From: Anticarsia gemmatalis
Lineage: Eukaryota; Arthropoda; Insecta; Lepidoptera; Erebidae
Direction: 5' to 3'
Assembly (NCBI RefSeq): GCF_050436995.1
Contig: NC_134763.1
Coordinates: 992,001 to 1,056,000 of the forward strand
Length of the DNA: 64,000 nucleotides
Shown piece after piece: positions 59,402 to 64,000 of this stretch; position 1 is the first letter of the stretch, and each line of letters begins with the position of its first letter. The translations under genes were made by a program, and so were the position numbers. The notes beneath the pieces are model-generated. The model had not been told where the DNA came from and did not search any database. It saw only the letters and a list, made by a program, of their open reading frames with translations.

Positions 59402-61692
59402 ATGTGCGTGTGCTCTGAGGGCCACTCTCTCGAATTTCTTTGAAAACATGTTCAGGATTTAGTGAACATTCCCAAAGAATTGTGAAAGTTGGAACCAGAT
59501 TTTGTGAAAATCAAATAAGGGAATTATGGGCTTTAAAGTTGGACCCTCAATCCGCACATAGAGGATTGAGGGTCCACTTGTACCGGATAAACTAAGGGCA
59601 CTAAAGAAAAAGTCTTTACGCCAAAATGTAAGATAATGCCAAGCAAAAATTGCGGACACAAGAAATTACACGAAAAACATTGTATTATTTTCCATACCTG
59701 CGTTCAAAATGGACCCTCACGTGGAAAGATTATTACGCTTATAATAACAAAACCATTAACTTTTGGCTACTCTTTGAAACCCTATATTATAGTATATAAA
59801 TTGTGACATTTTGTGAAAGAAATAACAGATCACGATATCATGTTGGTTAAAAATTATCACCTAGTTAAAATTCGGACCCTCAGTCGTCCACTTTTTGGTT
59901 TTCGTTTTGTTTCGCTTAACGTATGATAGCTAACAAAAACACAAAATTGTCTCCTTTTGTAGAAAAAAATGTGCAACAAATTGATATAATTTGTTAATAA
60001 TAATAATTACGTTAAAACAACAAATTTTAATTTACACTGAATTGACTATTAATGTATGTGGGTAGGGTGACATTAATTTTGTTTTTGCCCACCTTTAATT
60101 TTTAATGTAGTGTTAATTCTGAGTGATGTTTTTGTGTCGCACAATAGTCGCTATTAGTTTAGTAAGCAATATCGTTTATGTGAGTGCATCGGAAGTGATT
60201 GGTGATAGGGATTTGTTGCGAGTTCTATGTTACAGTGATAATTACGTTAATGCATTTATAAATATTTAATGTGCAATCGTATCTTTGTACAAGCAAGACA
60301 CTCGCGTTCAAGGAAATCAAACTTTTGATTTAAAGTAAGTCTGATTTCGATATGTACCTACCTAGTCTTATAATTTAACAACTACTATTAGGTACACACT
60401 AATTAAATTTCTCCTAAAGTTGAATATACTGCTATGATATTGATTTTTTTCACGTGTATATCTGACCTACACTGATGTCAGATTTTTCTCGCCCAGGTAT
60501 CTATAATGTTTTAACGCATAAGTGCTTGTTATAGTGTACTATTGTAATTTACCAGATGTATGATGTCTTTATTATGAAATTTGATTACAATCTTCTCTAA
60601 ATTATTGATAATGTATATTTTATTTAATAATATAATAGGGATTTTTCTCAACAGACCTATAACCATGCCAAGAGGACGCATACCATCTGTTCCAATAGAA
60701 GAACAAATATCATTATTTACAAAATATATAGCTAATCTGCAAGATGTACACATTAAATATAACAATCCAATATTTTTAAAAATGTCTCAAGAAATTAATT
60801 AATGTCATGTTTTAATAAATAGTAATTTCCAATGTTATGATGATAATAAGAGAAAAATCGAACCAAGTTTATTAATACCGATAACTCTACATTTATTAAT
60901 CTATGCTGCAATTTAAAAGGGTAAATGAAGTCCAACGCTGCTTCCATTACAAATTTTAGACATTTAAAAAATCATTCTGAAAAAGCTATTTTTAGTAATA
61001 ATTTTTAGTAAGTTATGCAAAATGTTGTCACCCTATTTCATTATTTTCATACTAAATTAAAATTGATTTTCTTATACAATAAAAGATGTTTTTATTAACC
61101 AATGGTACTGTATTTGTAGCACATTTTTTTCTCTACAAAAGGAGATAATTTTGTGTTTTTGTTAGCTATCATACGTTAAGCGAAACAAAACGAAAACCAA
61201 AAAGTGGACGACTGAAGGTCCGAATTTTAACTAGGTGATAATTTTTAACCAACATGATATCATGATCTGTTATTTCTTTCACAAAATGTCACAATTTATA
61301 TACTATAATATAGGGTTTCAAAGAGTAGCCAAAAGTTAATGGTTTTGTTATTATTAGCGTAATAATCTTTCCACGTGAGGGTCCATTTTGAACGCAGGTA
61401 TGGAAAATAATACAATGTTTTTCTTGTAATTTCTTGTGTCCGCAATTTTTGCTTGGCATTATCTTACATTTTGGCGTAAAGACTTTTTCTTTAGTGCCCT
61501 TAGTTTATCCGGTACAAGTGGACCCTCAATCCTCTATGTGCGGATTGAGGGTCCAACTTTAAAGCCCATAATTCCCTTATTTGATTTTCACAAAATCTGG
61601 TTCCAACTTTCACAATTCTTTGGGAATGTTCACTAAATCCTGAACATGTTTTCAAAGAAATTCGAGAGAGTGGCCCTCAGAGCACACGCACA
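59402..61692. mobile_element. Long-arm foldback DNA transposon, about 2.29 kb
   Basis: Arms 59402-59977 and 61116-61692 are near-perfect reverse complements of about 576 bp, starting TGTGCGTGTGCTCTGAGGGC. They are flanked by a direct duplication TTGTAAATT (59393-59401 and 61693-61701). Long arms and a 9-bp duplication fit the Mutator-like superfamily, but no transposase is visible. The motif GGACCCTCA or its complement occurs about five times per arm, including a hairpin at 59548-59582. The 1.1-kb centre has one short candidate exon (60666-60802). The identical 66-codon open frames in the two arms mirror each other and are not evidence of a gene. Confidence 0.9.
60666..60802 (+). CDS. Possible short exon inside the foldback element, unknown function
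   Basis: A 45-codon frame (MPRGRIPSVPIEEQISLFTK... ending MSQEIN) follows a good acceptor-like TTTTTCTCAACAG at 60642-60654. The residue pattern at the end (NPIFLKMSQEIN) loosely recalls the end of a Myb/SANT-like helix, which occurs in transposon proteins, but this is a guess. No partner exon is evident. It may be the remains of a captured or transposon-borne gene, or chance. Confidence 0.2.
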
Positions 61693-61701
61693 TTGTAAAT
61701 T

Positions 61702-62600
61702 TTGTTTGTTGGCGGGCGACATTTGTATGTAATATACCTGCACTTGAAAATTCCGTCAATGCATAATTTTGGTAATATGTGAGTTGTAATTTCAATAATG
61801 CGTTTTCCAGTTGTACTCCTTGCATTCTTTGCGTTCAGTTTAAAGCTTGACCTTGTCTGGTTCAGGATTTTCTTATAAAGTAATAATATACTGTGTGTAA
61901 ACAGTTGGTTACATAAAATGTCGCTCACCAATCATGCTCCCTAGACGTTAGTTTTAGTTATAAAATCGTTAGCGTATAAGTTGTGATTGTAGCTTTTACT
62001 TCATTCAACACTCAAAAATCTCGCCTTTTTTTATTCGTTCGAACGATACCAACGTTGTGTTTTAGTTTGATAAATTTTATTTGTTTATTTTTGTTCAGGC
62101 ATGGCTTTTATTCTTTTTACTGAGGCATGGCCAATTTTTGTTTTAATATTATTATTGATTGGGAAAGAACAATTTTTCTAGACAAGGTTGCTCAGTTATT
62201 GATTGAATAAATTATTAATACTCAGTGTTTAGCTTGTTTTTAGTTTTAGCCGCCATGTTTAGTTGCTGATGCAGGCGATCACAGATTAAACAAAAAGAAA
62301 GATGTCTGACAGCCAGATTTTTTATCTTATTTTTTTCAATAGTTCAAGATTTTAAATTACCAATAAATTGCTGTTTCTTTTGATCAAGGGTGTTGTATTT
62401 GCGTCTTTATCAAGTGGTTGCCTGTACAAATAAACAGTGCCAGTGCATTCCTACATAATAAATGTTACAATATTGTTCTGTGACTTGTGTTTCCATAATA
62501 ATGATGATCATTTTGTCTGCGATTATTTATTTATGTAATTTATAAGTTTTATATTAATTTATATTGTAGTGAATAAAGCACCCACGTACAGTTGCTGTGT
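61702..62600. other. AT-rich intergenic sequence
   Basis: No coding frame or repeat that I recognise. AATAAA hexamers on the plus strand (for example near 62571) could belong to a distal end of the ACF1 transcript, but that cannot be shown here. Confidence 0.4.
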
Positions 62601-62919
62601 TTATTTTATTTTCCCTTTATTTAACTAAGTCTAGATTTAATAAGAGTAAAAATAAAACACTAAGTTATAGGTACATAACGACTTGAAAAACCAACTATGC
62701 TAGAGTGCCTGGTTTTCTTCCCATTATGTCTTTAGGACTAATAATTCTTCCATGATGGCCCATTTTGATGCAACTGCAGAACTGTTTTCGAGTTTTTCAT
62801 GCTCTCTATACAATCACTCTCATAAACTGCTGGGGTAAACTCAAACTATAATAGTGGGCTACTATGTGGAGCTTTGGAAACCAATATAAAGCTAATTATA
62901 CAATATACAAAAACTGCTA

Positions 62920-63202
62920 AGGGCGTTCCCACTGTCGTGACGACAGATAATCGTGTAGTTTTAAGTGTCGTGGCTTATATGTTTAATTGGAGGTGTTCAC
63001 ATATAGAACGACACGAGTTACTGTCGTCTACGACATTTTTTGCAGTGACGACAGATTGTCGTGACAGTGGGGATGGCTAGATACGACAGCCACTAAACGA
63101 TACAATTTTTTGACGACAAACTATCGTTATAATGTGAACAGCTAGAGACGACATGTCGTCCAACGATAAAATTATCGTGACGACATAGTGGGAACGCGCC
63201 CT
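62920..63202. repeat. MITE with GGGCG...TTCCCACT terminal repeats
   Basis: Left end AGGGCGTTCCCACTGTCGTG, right end the complement closing AGTGGGAACGCGCCCT. The interior carries repeated ACGACA/TGTCGT motifs in both orientations (at least eight). 283 bp, no coding capacity. Confidence 0.8.
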
Positions 63203-63361
63203 GAAGGTAATGCAGGTGCTCATTGTTGCTCTGCCAACAGGAAAATAATAACACATAAAATATAACTATTACATGATTTAATGTTTTGCTTACAACATAA
63301 ATAAACCACAAGGTATTACTTTGAATTTAAACCAGCACAGATATATGCTTATTAAACTAAG

Positions 63362-64000
63362 TTAGTGGTGCTCAGCCGCCTCTTTCCTCCTGATCTCGGC
63401 CCACTTGCTCACATTCTCGGGGGAGTTAGCTGGAAAGTTAAAAGAAATTAGTTAGTAACTATTTCCATAATATAGTTATAAAGTAATGTGTTTGCTAGTT
63501 CTTTGCTCTTAAAATATTGCTTAGAAGTAGAGTAGACAAACATTGATTAATTTTAGATTAGGCATTGATAAAGTTGTTGGTAGACAATTGCAGTTATTCT
63601 TGTACTGACTTTTGTGAATAAGGATTACCAACTGAAAAATATTCAGATATACCAAAATGCAGTGAATACCCAAACATATTAGGATGATAGATCTGTTTAC
63701 ACTACATATTAATAAAGGCTTAGTTAGCTTAGGTTTCTTATTACAATATTCTAAATTTAATGATAGTTAAGAAGAGACTTATAGTCCTTCTAGTAGATAG
63801 AACTCAGTTCAGTAGTTAGCTGAAGTAGTCCTTCATTAAGAAGAAAGGATTCCATTTAAATCTTGTAAGGCATTATACCCAGGACGAAGCATTTTACTCA
63901 AGAAACTTATATATTACAATAATAGAAGTATAAAATCAATAATTTACCCAGTTTGTGGATCTTGTAGAACACGGGTACGGTGACGGCGATTCCGATCATC
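63362..64000 (-). CDS. C-terminal two exons of a small unidentified protein (partial, runs off the window)
   Basis: Exon pieces 63948 to at least 64000 and 63429-63362 are joined by a GT-AG intron (donor GTAAAT, acceptor TTTCCAG), giving a tail MIGIAVTVPVFYKIHKL followed by ANSPENVSKWAEIRRKEAAE and HH-stop. The first part is hydrophobic and may be a membrane segment; the end is charged. The shape recalls small single-pass mitochondrial membrane proteins, but I do not recognise the family. The start lies beyond 64000 unless the ATG at about 63998 is used. Confidence 0.7.

Noticed and set aside
59459..61636. Identical 66-codon frames in opposite orientation (59459-59659 and 61436-61636)
   Set aside because: They are the same arm sequence of the foldback element read twice; no similarity to a known protein is visible and start context is poor.

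Overview
This window is eukaryotic, intron-rich nuclear DNA, almost certainly from a moth or butterfly. Exons are short and GC-rich and sit in AT-rich introns. The introns carry many copies of a roughly 240-bp element with TC...CTAG ends and a hairpin just inside the CTAG end, the shape of the non-autonomous Helitrons common in Lepidoptera. There are also tRNA-headed SINEs and many foldback MITEs. The species cannot be named from the sequence.

From left to right: 1-6396 has no recognisable protein and several inverted-repeat elements. 6407-11106 (+) is a complete seven-coding-exon short-chain dehydrogenase/reductase of the retinol dehydrogenase 11-14 type, 333 aa. 12570-32260 (-) is the complete gene for the largest subunit of RNA polymerase III (POLR3A/RPC1): 26 coding exons, 1386 codons, intact catalytic motif. 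33276-56353 (+) is the complete gene for ACF1/BAZ1A, the large accessory subunit of the ISWI remodellers ACF/CHRAC: 25 coding exons, 1454 codons, with WAC, DDT, two PHD fingers and a bromodomain. All splice phases close in all three genes. After a long 3' region comes a 2.3-kb foldback transposon (59402-61692), and the last exons of a small unidentified gene on the minus strand (63362 to beyond the window).

The dehydrogenase and POLR3A converge with about 260 bp between their poly(A) signals. POLR3A and ACF1 diverge head to head from a 1-kb spacer. One makes the Pol III catalytic core and the other spaces nucleosomes; the sequence does not show any functional link between them.

The most unusual structure is a matched pair of minisatellites, one in POLR3A (12 copies of 141 or 150 bp, 14605-16360) and one in ACF1 (36 copies of 102 or 115 bp, about 41564-45495). 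In each, the unit is the 3' end of a coding exon plus its own 5' splice site and a few intron bases, so the intron begins with a run of near-identical exon ends and donors. In ACF1 the last copy lacks exactly the bases that would form its donor. A second satellite, about 41 bp per unit and built of two dyads, fills POLR3A intron 17, which uses a GC-AG splice pair, and it carries a 695-bp transposon with 186-bp terminal repeats and a 6-bp target duplication.
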